A stretch of DNA of 64,000 nt, taken from Gaiellasilicea sp963749515. Lineage in GTDB: Bacteria > Actinomycetota > Thermoleophilia > Gaiellales > Gaiellaceae. Positions 16,882 through 24,249 of the stretch are shown piece after piece. Positions within the stretch are counted from its first letter, which is position 1; each line of letters starts with the position of its first letter. The notes beneath the pieces are model-generated. The model searched no databases. It was not told where the DNA came from and saw only the letters and a list, made by a program, of their open reading frames with translations. Position numbers and translations under genes: made by a program. The stretch covers positions 434,001 through 498,000 of the forward strand of contig CAVVMR010000010.1 of NCBI GenBank assembly GCA_963749515.1, given 5' to 3'.

Positions 16882-18102
16882 ATGCGCTCCCGCCTCACTA
16901 CCGGCGCGCTCGCCGGCACGGTGTTCCTCGGCACAGCGCTTGCCTGTCTCCTCCTCCTCGCAGCTCCTGCCGGCGGCCAGGACATCGGTGCAAAGAAGCA
17001 GGTGATCGACGGCCGGATCGACGTCCTCCAGAAGAAGATCGAGACAGCGCGTCAGCGCGAGGGCGTGCTCACCTCGGAGATCGAGGTCGTCACCGACAAG
17101 ATCCAGCGGCTTCAGGACGACGTCGACAGCGCGTCCGCGCGCCTCAACCAGCTCGAGGAGGTGCTCGGGCTGCACCAGCGCAGGCTCGACCGGCTGAACC
17201 AGCTCTATCAGGTGCAGACCCGCAAGCTCGTCTTCCTGCAGCTCCAGCACAAGGCGGCGACCACGCGCCTGAACAAGCGCCTCGTCGAGATCTACACCAG
17301 CGAGCCGACCTCCACGCTCAGCGTCGTGCTCGAGTCGTCCAGCTTCACGGAGCTGCTCGACCAGCTGGACTTCCTGAACGAGATCGGACGGCAGGACAAG
17401 AAGGTCACGGAGGAGGTCAAGAACGCGAAGGAGCAGATGCAGGAGATCCGGAACTCGACCCGGAGGACGCGGAAGCAGGTCGCCGCGGTCACCCGGGAGG
17501 TTGCGGCCCGTACGACCGAGCAGCGCGCCGTCCGCGACCGGCTCGCGTGGGACCAGCGCGAGCTGGCGACCGCCCGCCGCGACAAGCGCGAGACGCTCGC
17601 CGACGTGCAGGAGGACAAGGCGCATGCGCTCGAGCACATGCGCTCCCTGCAGGAACAAAGCGCCACGCTCGCCGCGAGGATCCGCTCGGCGCAGAGCTCC
17701 GCGGTGGTCATCCCCGGCCCCACGGGCCAGGCGTCGGCGGCGGGCTTCATCTGGCCCGTCCACGGCGTGCTCACCAGCGGCTACGGCTGGCGCTGGGGCC
17801 GGATGCACGAGGGGATCGACCTCGCGGTCGGGACCGGTACTCCGGTCGTCGCCGCGGCGTCGGGGACCGTGATCGTTGCCGGCTGGATGGGCGGCTACGG
17901 AAACCTCGTGGTGGTCGACCACGGCAACGGCGTCTCGACGGCGTACGGTCACAACACGAGCGTGACGGTCGGGGTCGGCCAGTCCGTCGCCCAGGGACAG
18001 TTGATCGCCTACTCGGGGAACACCGGCCACTCGACAGGCCCGCACGTGCACTTCGAGGTGCGCATCAACGGCTCGCCTGTCGATCCGCTCGGCTATCTCT
18101 AG
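16882..18102 (+). CDS. Coiled-coil M23 (LytM) peptidase, EnvC/NlpD-like murein hydrolase or activator
   Basis: 406 residues. A signal peptide (about 1-32, ending APAGGQD) is followed by long coiled coils (about 35-260; IDGRIDVLQKKIETARQREG and on), as in EnvC and PcsB-like proteins. The C-terminal LytM domain has the zinc ligands His and Asp in MHEGIDLAVG and HxH in GPHVHFEV, so it may be an active endopeptidase. EnvC itself lacks these residues. It probably cleaves peptidoglycan cross-links or activates amidases at division. A TAGACT hexamer at 16824 may be the promoter; no good Shine-Dalgarno site is seen before ATG 16882. A strong hairpin terminator follows the gene. Confidence 0.9.
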   Translation: MRSRLTTGALAGTVFLGTALACLLLLAAPAGGQDIGAKKQVIDGRIDVLQKKIETARQREGVLTSEIEVVTDKIQRLQDDVDSASARLNQLEEVLGLHQRRLDRLNQLYQVQTRKLVFLQLQHKAATTRLNKRLVEIYTSEPTSTLSVVLESSSFTELLDQLDFLNEIGRQDKKVTEEVKNAKEQMQEIRNSTRRTRKQVAAVTREVAARTTEQRAVRDRLAWDQRELATARRDKRETLADVQEDKAHALEHMRSLQEQSATLAARIRSAQSSAVVIPGPTGQASAAGFIWPVHGVLTSGYGWRWGRMHEGIDLAVGTGTPVVAAASGTVIVAGWMGGYGNLVVVDHGNGVSTAYGHNTSVTVGVGQSVAQGQLIAYSGNTGHSTGPHVHFEVRINGSPVDPLGYL

Positions 18103-18198
18103 TCCGGCGTAACCAGCTCGGCCGAGGCCTCGTTCTACCTCTCGAAGGGGGAAACGGCGTCTCTCCGAGGTCGCCGAGCTTCCTTGGACGTATGAACG

Positions 18199-18222
18199 CC
18201 GGCCGTCCTTCGGGGCGGCCGG
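18199..18222 (+). terminator. Intrinsic terminator after the M23 peptidase gene
   Basis: CCGGCCGTCC pairs with GGGCGGCCGG (10 bp, one G-T pair) around a TTCG tetraloop, and is followed by TTGTCTTA. The convergent hpt gene ends 6 bp further on, so the hairpin may serve both strands. Confidence 0.75.
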
Positions 18223-18227
18223 TTGTC

Positions 18228-18797
18228 TTACGCCGCTTCTGGCCGCTCGCTCCGGTAGCTGTCGCCGGTGAGGTGGCTCGGCAGCTCCTCGATCGCGACG
18301 AAGTGCAGGTCAGGAAGGGCACGCCAGCGCTCGTCCAGGCCAAGCCCGTACCCGGCGAACAGCTCGTCGGGCACGGTGAAGCCGACGTAGTCGAGCGGCA
18401 CGTCGTCGACGAGGCGCCGGTAGGGGCGGTCGAGGAGCGTGACCGCGGAGAGGCTCGCCGGATTGCGGAGCGAGAGCGTCCGGGCGAGGAAGTTCAGCGT
18501 CAGGCCGGTGTCGACGACGTCCTCGACGACGAGCACGTGCCGGTCGGCAATCGGCGCGTCGAGGTCCTTCAGCAGCCTGATCCCGCCGGAACGGCCACTC
18601 GCGTAGGCGGCGAGCTCGAGGAAGTCGAGCACGTGGGGGATCGGCAGGGCGCGAGAGAGATCGGTGAGGAAGACGGCACTCGACTTGAGTGGAGCGATGA
18701 GCAGTGGCTCTCGTCCGGCATAGGCTTCGGCGAGCTCCAGGCCGAGCTGGGTGACGCGGCGTCCGATCTCCGCACGGGTCAGGTAGACATCCCCGAT
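18228..18797 (-). CDS. hpt: Hypoxanthine phosphoribosyltransferase with a probable ATC start codon
   Basis: 189 residues if read from ATC 18797. The family opening (x-G-D-V-xL-xxxEI) lines up with that ATC, and GGAAGG stands 7 nt upstream. No ATG, GTG or TTG exists in frame near it. The nearest canonical in-frame start upstream would add an Arg-rich leader that is a shadow of the neighbouring gene. The PRPP loop is VLVVEDVVDTGLTL and the conserved purine-side segment is LLDRPYRR. It salvages hypoxanthine/guanine to IMP/GMP. A rare non-AUG start implies weak translation; a sequencing or assembly error is the alternative. Confidence 0.85.
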   Translation of the reverse strand: MGDVYLTRAEIGRRVTQLGLELAEAYAGREPLLIAPLKSSAVFLTDLSRALPIPHVLDFLELAAYASGRSGGIRLLKDLDAPIADRHVLVVEDVVDTGLTLNFLARTLSLRNPASLSAVTLLDRPYRRLVDDVPLDYVGFTVPDELFAGYGLGLDERWRALPDLHFVAIEELPSHLTGDSYRSERPEAA

Positions 18798-18847
18798 GGG
18801 GTGACCTTCCGCAGCGAGGGCGGCAGCTAGGATCGCGCGCCTCCCAT

Positions 18848-19225
18848 CTACGTCGCGAGCTTCAGTTGGAGTCGCTGGGCCAGGCGCTCGATGTCGCGAC
18901 GGTAGAACAGCTTGACCTTGATCTCCGGATAGAGCCGCTTCAATTCGCGCAATTTCCGGTTCTTGCGTGTCACGAGCGACTGGCGCATCACCGTCACCTC
19001 GACGTACAGGTCCTGCTCGGGGAGGTAGAAGTCCGGCGTGAACGCGCGCGTCACGCGCCCGTCCGCGTCCTGCTCGAGCACGAACGTGCGCGGCTCGTAC
19101 TCCCACGGAACTCCGTAGAAATCGAGCATCTTGGCGCACTCCAGCTCGACCTCGTTGACAAACCTGGGCGGGGTCGTGCCGGTATAGGCGCGGAACGCGG
19201 GCGACTGCCGTGGCACGAACCTCAA
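18848..19225 (-). CDS. PD-(D/E)XK nuclease-like protein
   Basis: About 125 residues if TTG 19225 is the start; GTG 19219 or 19300 are alternatives and none has a good ribosome-binding site. The core reads: acidic helix FVNEVELECAKMLDFY, strand WEYEPRTFVL, then TPDFYLP, then YVEVTV, then a Lys-rich helix (TRKNRKLRELK). Glu, Pro-Asp, Glu-x-Thr and Lys in this order are the PD-(D/E)XK restriction-endonuclease fold. It lies just upstream of hpt on the same strand (50 bp). No restriction or toxin partner is nearby, so a house-keeping nuclease or DNA-repair role is guessed. Confidence 0.65.
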   Translation of the reverse strand: MRFVPRQSPAFRAYTGTTPPRFVNEVELECAKMLDFYGVPWEYEPRTFVLEQDADGRVTRAFTPDFYLPEQDLYVEVTVMRQSLVTRKNRKLRELKRLYPEIKVKLFYRRDIERLAQRLQLKLAT

Positions 19226-19281
19226 GGTAGCGAGCGCCCCGGACGACCCCGGACGACGCGCGACGTTCCACCGATCCCTCC

Positions 19282-19287
19282 TATGCT
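19282..19287 (+). promoter_or_regulatory. -10 element TATGCT, leaderless promoter of the cDPG-type operon
   Basis: TATGCT, 6 nt (TTCCCC), then ATG 19294. No Shine-Dalgarno site. Confidence 0.55.
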
Positions 19288-19293
19288 TTCCCC

Positions 19294-20106
19294 ATGTCAC
19301 CGCCGCCCGAGGGGACGACCTTCACGATCGCGCACCTGTCCGACCTGCACTGCGGCGGGCAGTACTTCGTCCCGGGCCTGCTGGAGCGGGCGATCAGCGA
19401 GATCAACGACCTGGAGCCGGACATCGTCGTCTGCTCCGGCGACCTGACGACATTTGGCTTCAAGCACGAGTACGAGGAGGCGCGCCGGTATCTCGACAAG
19501 GTCTCCTGCGAGTCGATGGTCGTGATTCCGGGCAACCACGACTCGCGCAACGTGGGCTACGTCCACTTCGAGGAGCTCTTCGGCGAGCGCAACTCGGTGC
19601 TACGCGTCGGCCCGGCGACGGTCGTCGCCGTCGACTCGACCGAGCCCGACCTCGACCACGGCCAGATCGGGCGTGGCCGCTACCGATGGATCGAGGAGCA
19701 GTTCGCGCTGCAGGAGAGCGAGCTCCGCGTCTTCGTCTGCCACCACCATCTGCTGCCGGTGCCCGGCACCGGACGCGAGCGCAACGTGATCTACGACGCC
19801 GGCGACACGATCGAGTGTCTCCAGCGAGCCGGCGTCCACCTCGTCCTCTCCGGCCACAAGCACGTCCCGTACGCCTGGAAGCTCGAGAACCTCTTCGTCG
19901 TCAACACCGGCACCGTCTCGTCGCTGCGCCTTCGAGGCAACACACGCCCCTGTTACAACGTCGTCGAGGTGTCCGGGAGCCACGTCGCCGTCTGGCGCAA
20001 GCATCCCTTCCACGGACAGGAGCGGATCATCCAGTTCTCGCTCGACACGTTCGAGTACGAGAAGTACACGGGACGGATCGAGGACGAGGTGACGACCCGC
20101 TCGTGA
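19294..20106 (+). CDS. Calcineurin-like metallophosphoesterase (CpdA-type)
   Basis: 270 residues. All blocks of the metallophosphoesterase fold are present: HLSDLHCGG, VVCSGDLTTFG, IPGNHDSRN, a histidine cluster in VCHHHLL and GHKHVP. The two-metal site is therefore complete. Relatives hydrolyse 3',5'-cyclic AMP, phosphodiesters or phosphomonoesters. It is the first gene of an operon with cyclic 2,3-diphosphoglycerate synthesis enzymes (GTGA overlap with the next gene), so a cyclic phosphate ester in that pathway is a reasonable alternative substrate. This is inference from position only. Confidence 0.85.
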   Translation: MSPPPEGTTFTIAHLSDLHCGGQYFVPGLLERAISEINDLEPDIVVCSGDLTTFGFKHEYEEARRYLDKVSCESMVVIPGNHDSRNVGYVHFEELFGERNSVLRVGPATVVAVDSTEPDLDHGQIGRGRYRWIEEQFALQESELRVFVCHHHLLPVPGTGRERNVIYDAGDTIECLQRAGVHLVLSGHKHVPYAWKLENLFVVNTGTVSSLRLRGNTRPCYNVVEVSGSHVAVWRKHPFHGQERIIQFSLDTFEYEKYTGRIEDEVTTRS

Positions 20107-21350
20107 CGCGTGCTCTGGCGCTCATAGACGGAGAGCACTACGCCCCGGTCGTTCGCGCCGCGCTGGAGGAGCTCCCGTACGAGTTCGTCGCCGCGCACCT
20201 CGTGGGTGGCACCGAGAAGCTGCGCGACGACTCGGACTACGGAGTCGTCCTCGCCGACGATCTCGACCGTGCGCTCTCGGAGCACAGGCCCGAGCTCGTC
20301 GTCGACCTCTCGGACGAGCCCGTGCTCGGCCCGAAGGAGCGCTTCCGGCTCGCGAGCCGCGTGCTCGCCGCGGGACTGCCGTACGTCGGCGCCGACTTTC
20401 GCTTCGACCCGCCCGAGCTCGAGCCGTTCCCGCTCCCCTCGATCGGGATCATCGGAACCGGCAAGCGCGTGGGGAAGACCGCGATCACTGCGCACGCGGC
20501 CCGGCTCTTTGCGCGCGACCGGAAGGTCGTCGTCGTCGCGATGGGAAGAGGCGGTCCCCCCGAGCCCGAGGTGGCGAAGGTCGCGCCCGACGTGGACGCG
20601 CTGCTCGAGCTCTCGCGCGCAGGGCGGCACGCCGCATCCGACTACCTCGAGACCGCGGCGCTCGCCGGCGTCGAGACCGTCGGCTGCCGCCGCTGCGGCG
20701 GCGGGCTTGCGGGCTCGGTCTCCATCTCGAACGTCCACCAGGGCGCGAAGCTCGCAGTCGAGCTCGCTCCCGACCTCGTCCTCTTCGACGGCAGCGGCGC
20801 CGCGATCCCGCCGATCGCGACGAGCCGGCGCGTCCTCGTCGTCAACGCCGCGACGGACCGTGACGTCGCCACGGGCTACCTGAACGGCTTCCGGCACCTC
20901 GTCTCCGACCTCGTCGTCCTGACGATGGCGGAGGAGGGCTCCGGCTGGGAGGAGCTCCGAGACGCGGCTGCCGAGCTCGCGCCGCGCGTCCTTGCGACGA
21001 CGCTCAGGCCGCAGCCCGTCGAGCCGGTGCAAGGACGGACTGTCGCGTTCTTCTCGACCGCGCCGGAGGCGGCGCACGAGACGTTCGCCAAGCACCTGCG
21101 CGAGGAGCACGGAGCGGACGTCGTGCACGTGTCGGGCAGCCTCTCCGACCGGGGGAAGCTGCGCGAGGAGCTCGAGCAGGTCGAGGCCGACGTCTTCCTC
21201 GTCGAGCTGAAGGCCGCCGCGATCGATGTCGTCGCCGAAGCGGCCCGCGAGCGCGGCGTCGACGTCGTCCTCGCCGGCAGCGACGTGCTCTCCGCCGACG
21301 GCCAGGATCTCGACGCCGAGCTGCTGCGGCTGGCCGGGGAGAGCGCATGA
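20103..21350 (+). CDS. cpgS: Cyclic 2,3-diphosphoglycerate synthetase
   Basis: 415 residues from GTG 20103. A P-loop at about residue 120 (IGTGKRVGKTAITAHAARL) follows an N-terminal Rossmann-like region. Further conserved-looking blocks are VVVVAMGRGGPPEPE, SDYLETAALAGVETVGCRRCGGG and LVLFDGSGAAIPPI. These are the features of the ATP-dependent cyclic 2,3-diphosphoglycerate synthetase first described in Methanothermus fervidus, which closes the phosphoanhydride ring of 2,3-diphosphoglycerate. The next gene encodes the enzyme that makes that substrate, which strongly supports the call. The product is a thermoprotective solute in methanogens; its role in actinobacteria is not established. Confidence 0.85.
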   Translation: MTRALALIDGEHYAPVVRAALEELPYEFVAAHLVGGTEKLRDDSDYGVVLADDLDRALSEHRPELVVDLSDEPVLGPKERFRLASRVLAAGLPYVGADFRFDPPELEPFPLPSIGIIGTGKRVGKTAITAHAARLFARDRKVVVVAMGRGGPPEPEVAKVAPDVDALLELSRAGRHAASDYLETAALAGVETVGCRRCGGGLAGSVSISNVHQGAKLAVELAPDLVLFDGSGAAIPPIATSRRVLVVNAATDRDVATGYLNGFRHLVSDLVVLTMAEEGSGWEELRDAAAELAPRVLATTLRPQPVEPVQGRTVAFFSTAPEAAHETFAKHLREEHGADVVHVSGSLSDRGKLREELEQVEADVFLVELKAAAIDVVAEAARERGVDVVLAGSDVLSADGQDLDAELLRLAGESA

Positions 21351-22270
21351 CGAGCGAGCGGCGGAAGGGCGAGCGGCACTTTCTCGGCGGGCCCGAGGCT
21401 CCCTACTCGAAGGGCCTGATGGCTCGCGCCCTGACCGCAGTCGGCGTTGGCGAAGACAGTGCGTACGAGCTGGCGCGCCTGACCGAGAGCGATCTCGCGA
21501 AGCGCGGCGACGCGTCCGTCGACCTCGACCGGCTACGGGAGCTCGCAGTCGACCTGCTCGGCGAGGAGCGCGGCGCCCGGGCGGTACGGCAGCTTCGCAG
21601 CTACCGCGACCTCCAGGACCTCGATCTGCCCGTGATCCTGCTCGTCGGGGGCGGCACCGGCACCGGCAAGTCGACCGTCGCCACCGAGGTCGCCTACCGG
21701 CTCGGGATCACCCGCGTGACCTCGACCGACTTCGTCCGGCAGACGATGCGCGCGTTCTTCGCCAAGGAGTTCATGCCGTCGATCCACTACTCGAGCTTCG
21801 AGGCCGGCCTCGGCCTGTCGAAGGCGGAGGAGGAAGAGTCGGGGGATGCAGCGCTGCTCGGCTTCCTCGACCAGACGCGCAACGTGCTCACCGGCGTCGA
21901 GGCCGCGCTGCAGCGGGCGCTCGACGAGGGCTGGTCGATGGTCCTCGAGGGGGTTCACCTCGTTCCGGGAATGATCACGACCGAGCTGCGAGGCGCGCTG
22001 GTCGTCCAGTGCGTGCTCGCGATCCGCGACGAGGAGATCCACCGCACGCACTTCTGGATCCGCGATGCCACGACGGACGGCGTCCGGCCGTTCGACCGCT
22101 ACGTCGCCGGGCTGCCCGAGATTCGAATGATCCAGGAGTATGTGCTCGAGCGCGCTGCGAGGGCGGACGTTCCCGTGATCGAGAACGAGTCGCACAATGA
22201 GGCGGTCGGAGCGGTCATGAATCTCGTTCTCGAGCAGGCGGAGCGCGTCGCGGCGCAGGGCGTGCGATGA
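21347..22270 (+). CDS. 2-phosphoglycerate kinase
   Basis: 307 residues. The N-terminal part (about 1-95: KGLMARALTAVGVGEDSAYELAR) resembles the ATP-cone domain present in archaeal 2-phosphoglycerate kinases. The kinase domain has the P-loop GGGTGTGKSTVATEVAYRLG, then TSTDFVRQTMR and LEGVHLVPG. It phosphorylates 2-phosphoglycerate to 2,3-diphosphoglycerate, the substrate of the preceding enzyme. It overlaps that gene by ATGA and overlaps glpX by 4 bp, a tight translationally coupled set. Confidence 0.88.
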   Translation: MTSERRKGERHFLGGPEAPYSKGLMARALTAVGVGEDSAYELARLTESDLAKRGDASVDLDRLRELAVDLLGEERGARAVRQLRSYRDLQDLDLPVILLVGGGTGTGKSTVATEVAYRLGITRVTSTDFVRQTMRAFFAKEFMPSIHYSSFEAGLGLSKAEEEESGDAALLGFLDQTRNVLTGVEAALQRALDEGWSMVLEGVHLVPGMITTELRGALVVQCVLAIRDEEIHRTHFWIRDATTDGVRPFDRYVAGLPEIRMIQEYVLERAARADVPVIENESHNEAVGAVMNLVLEQAERVAAQGVR

Positions 22271-23244
22271 CCACCGAAGGCCCACTGGGAACGTGCCCGT
22301 GCGCCCTCTTCGCGCGCGCTACCGAGTGGGCTGCGCTCGCGGGTGCTCGCTGGCTGGGCCGCGACGACCAGGACGCTGCGGAGGAAGCGGCGAACGGGGC
22401 GATGCTCGCGGGTCTCGCCGGCCTGCCGATCGCGGGGACGATCGTGATCGGATCCGATCAGGGCATCGAGCTCGAACCGGGCTCCAGCATCGGCACCGGC
22501 GGTGAGGCGTTCGATCTCGCGGTCGATCCACTCGAGGGCCGCGGCGTCGTGGCGCGCGGCGGGAACGGCGCGATGTCGATGATCGCCGTCGGCCCGCCCG
22601 GTTCGCTGCTCAAGCTTCCCGACATGTACATGCGGCGGATGGCCGTCGGCCCGCGCGCGCTGGGCCGCATCGACCTCACGCGGCCCGTGGGCGAGAACGT
22701 CGCCGCCATCGCCGACGCGTTCGGACGGAACGCGAATGACATCACCGCGCTCGTCCTCGACCGCCCCCGGCACCACGATCTGATCGAGGAGATTCGCGCC
22801 GCGGGCGCCCGGATCAAGCTGATCCAGGACGGCGATGTGACGGCATCGATCTCCGCTGCCATCCGGGGCACGAACGACCACCTCGCAGTCGGCATCGGCG
22901 GGACGCGCCAGGCGGTCCTCTCGGCTGCAGCGCTGCGCTGCCTCGGGGGCGAGCTGCAGGCGCAACTCTGGCCGACGACCCGAGCCGAGATCGACGCCGC
23001 CGGCGAGCACGGGGTGGAGGACGTGAACCGCGTCTTCTCCTCCGACGACCTCGCGCACGGTGAGGTGATCGTGGTCGCGACCGGCGTCTCGAACGGCGAT
23101 CTCCTCCGCGGGGTCCGTTTCCTCACCGACAGCGCCCGCACCCACTCGCTCGTGATGTGCATGCGCTGCAACTGGGTGCGTTTCGCCGAGAGCATCCACT
23201 TCTTCGCCCGGGAGCGAAAGGAAGAGGTGCGGCTTCTCGGGTAG
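22267..23244 (+). CDS. glpX: Class II fructose-1,6-bisphosphatase GlpX
   Basis: 325 residues, the usual GlpX length. Recognisable blocks are DQDAAEEAANGAM, DPLEGR (metal and substrate), GGNGAMSMIA, DMYMRRM, the DRPRHHDL segment and GIGGTRQAVL. It hydrolyses fructose 1,6-bisphosphate in gluconeogenesis. Linkage to 2-phosphoglycerate kinase and cyclic 2,3-diphosphoglycerate synthetase places it near the branch where triose phosphates are diverted, so coordinate control of gluconeogenic flux and solute production is inferred. Confidence 0.92.
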   Translation: MTTEGPLGTCPCALFARATEWAALAGARWLGRDDQDAAEEAANGAMLAGLAGLPIAGTIVIGSDQGIELEPGSSIGTGGEAFDLAVDPLEGRGVVARGGNGAMSMIAVGPPGSLLKLPDMYMRRMAVGPRALGRIDLTRPVGENVAAIADAFGRNANDITALVLDRPRHHDLIEEIRAAGARIKLIQDGDVTASISAAIRGTNDHLAVGIGGTRQAVLSAAALRCLGGELQAQLWPTTRAEIDAAGEHGVEDVNRVFSSDDLAHGEVIVVATGVSNGDLLRGVRFLTDSARTHSLVMCMRCNWVRFAESIHFFARERKEEVRLLG

Positions 23245-23247
23245 CCT
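23242..23247 (+). promoter_or_regulatory. -10 element TAGCCT overlapping the glpX stop codon
   Basis: TAGCCT includes the glpX TAG; after 6 nt comes ATG 23254. This suggests a separate leaderless promoter for the DUF59 gene inside the operon. Confidence 0.45.
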
Positions 23248-23253
23248 GCAGTG

Positions 23254-23553
23254 ATGGCAACACGCGAAGAGATCGTCGAGGCGCTGCACACGGTGGAGGA
23301 CCCGGAGCTCGGCATGGACATCGTCGAGCTCGGCCTTTTCTACGACGTCGAAATCGACGGCCCGAAGGTGAAGGTGATCCACACGCTCACCTCGATGGGC
23401 TGCCCGGCCGGCCAGATGATCCAGGAGAACATCCACGAGGCGGCCTCTGCCGTCGAGGGCGTGGAGGAGGTCGAGGTGGAGCTGACCTTCGACCCGCCGT
23501 GGACACCGGAGAAGATGTCCGAGGACGCCAAGTTCATCCTGGGCTTCGGCTAG
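23254..23553 (+). CDS. DUF59/MIP18-family iron-sulfur assembly factor (SufT/PaaD-like)
   Basis: 99 residues. The domain is complete: VEDPELGMDIVELGL, HTLTSMGCPAGQMI with the single conserved Cys, and VELTFDPPWTPEKMS. Members help load Fe-S clusters onto target enzymes. The ATG at 23254 is preferred over a GTG one codon earlier because of the -10 spacing. A direct link to the preceding carbon-metabolism genes is not evident. Confidence 0.88.
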   Translation: MATREEIVEALHTVEDPELGMDIVELGLFYDVEIDGPKVKVIHTLTSMGCPAGQMIQENIHEAASAVEGVEEVEVELTFDPPWTPEKMSEDAKFILGFG

Positions 23554-23559
23554 TCCCTC

Positions 23560-23588
23560 TGGAAATCGGCCGCCGTTCGGCCTAGATT
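23560..23588 (+). promoter_or_regulatory. Possible sigma-70-type promoter of the collagen-like gene
   Basis: TGGAAA and TAGATT are separated by 17 bp. The transcript would have a leader of about 25 nt with GGGGGAG before ATG 23620. Confidence 0.45.
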
Positions 23589-23619
23589 GGGGCGGTACAC
23601 CGATTCGAGGGGGAGCGAG

Positions 23620-24246
23620 ATGAGGGGTTCGCGGATGCTGCGCCGTGCGTTGATCCTTGGCGGCCTGTGTGTCGTCGTGGCGGCAGTCGGCTCGGTCGGC
23701 TGGGCGATGACGTCGGCCAACGAGAAGTTCGTCGCCTGCGCGAAGAAGAAGGGCGGGGCGCTCCGGCTCGTGGGGAATGCAAAGGAATGCCGAAAGACCG
23801 AGCGGGCCGTGACCTGGAATCAGCAGGGCCCACGCGGCCTGCCGGGGCCGCGAGGCGTTCCCGGTGAGACCGGCCTGGACGGCGACGACGGCCTCGACGG
23901 CGATGACGGCGTCGACGGGGATGACGGCGACGACGGCTTCGATGGGGACGATGGTGCACCAGGCCCGGCGACCAAGCTGCTCTACGTGTACTCCGCCGCA
24001 GAGCCCATCGCCGCGTCTCCCTCGACCGAAACGGTGTCGTCTGACGTTTGTCCGGCCGCGGTCCCGCAAGCGGTGAACGGCGGCATCAAGGTCAACGGCC
24101 TTGCCGCGGGAGTCCGTGTCAGGGCGTCGGCGCCGAAGGCGAGCGGACCTCAGGCTTCCCAGTGGGAGGTGGAAATCGAAAACTCCGGCGGAGCGACCTC
24201 GGTCACAGCCTGGGTGCTCTGCACGAACGGAACGCCGGGGCCGTAG
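23620..24246 (+). CDS. Exported protein with an Asp-rich collagen-like repeat
   Basis: 208 residues from ATG 23620, preceded by GGGGGAG. An N-terminal hydrophobic segment (about 8-27) is followed by FVACAKKKGGALRLV and AKECRKTERAVTWN, a Cys-containing module common before collagen tracts in actinobacterial surface proteins. Then 16 uninterrupted Gly-X-Y triplets follow, first Pro-rich and then mostly GLD/GDD/GVD. A globular C-terminal domain of about 90 residues with two Cys ends the protein. It probably forms an extracellular trimer. The dense Asp run may bind calcium. It is convergent with the next gene, 3 bp between stops. Confidence 0.8.
   Translation: MRGSRMLRRALILGGLCVVVAAVGSVGWAMTSANEKFVACAKKKGGALRLVGNAKECRKTERAVTWNQQGPRGLPGPRGVPGETGLDGDDGLDGDDGVDGDDGDDGFDGDDGAPGPATKLLYVYSAAEPIAASPSTETVSSDVCPAAVPQAVNGGIKVNGLAAGVRVRASAPKASGPQASQWEVEIENSGGATSVTAWVLCTNGTPGP
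23827..23970 (+). repeat. Collagen-like Gly-X-Y coding repeat, 16 triplets
   Basis: Forty-eight codons in the order GPR GLP GPR GVP GET GLD GDD GLD GDD GVD GDD GDD GFD GDD GAP GPA. At DNA level the GGCGACGACGG-type unit recurs about every 18 bp, so the number may vary between strains. Confidence 0.9.
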
Positions 24247-24249
24247 AGC

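Noticed and set aside
18798..19271. GTG at 19271 with a perfect AGGAGG upstream, in frame with hpt
   Set aside because: The extra 158 residues are Arg-rich, unlike any phosphoribosyltransferase, and coincide with the nuclease-like gene in another frame.
23827..23970. Short regular DNA repeats, considered as a CRISPR or satellite array
   Set aside because: They are codon-level repeats of a collagen-like tract within one intact gene; no spacers exist.
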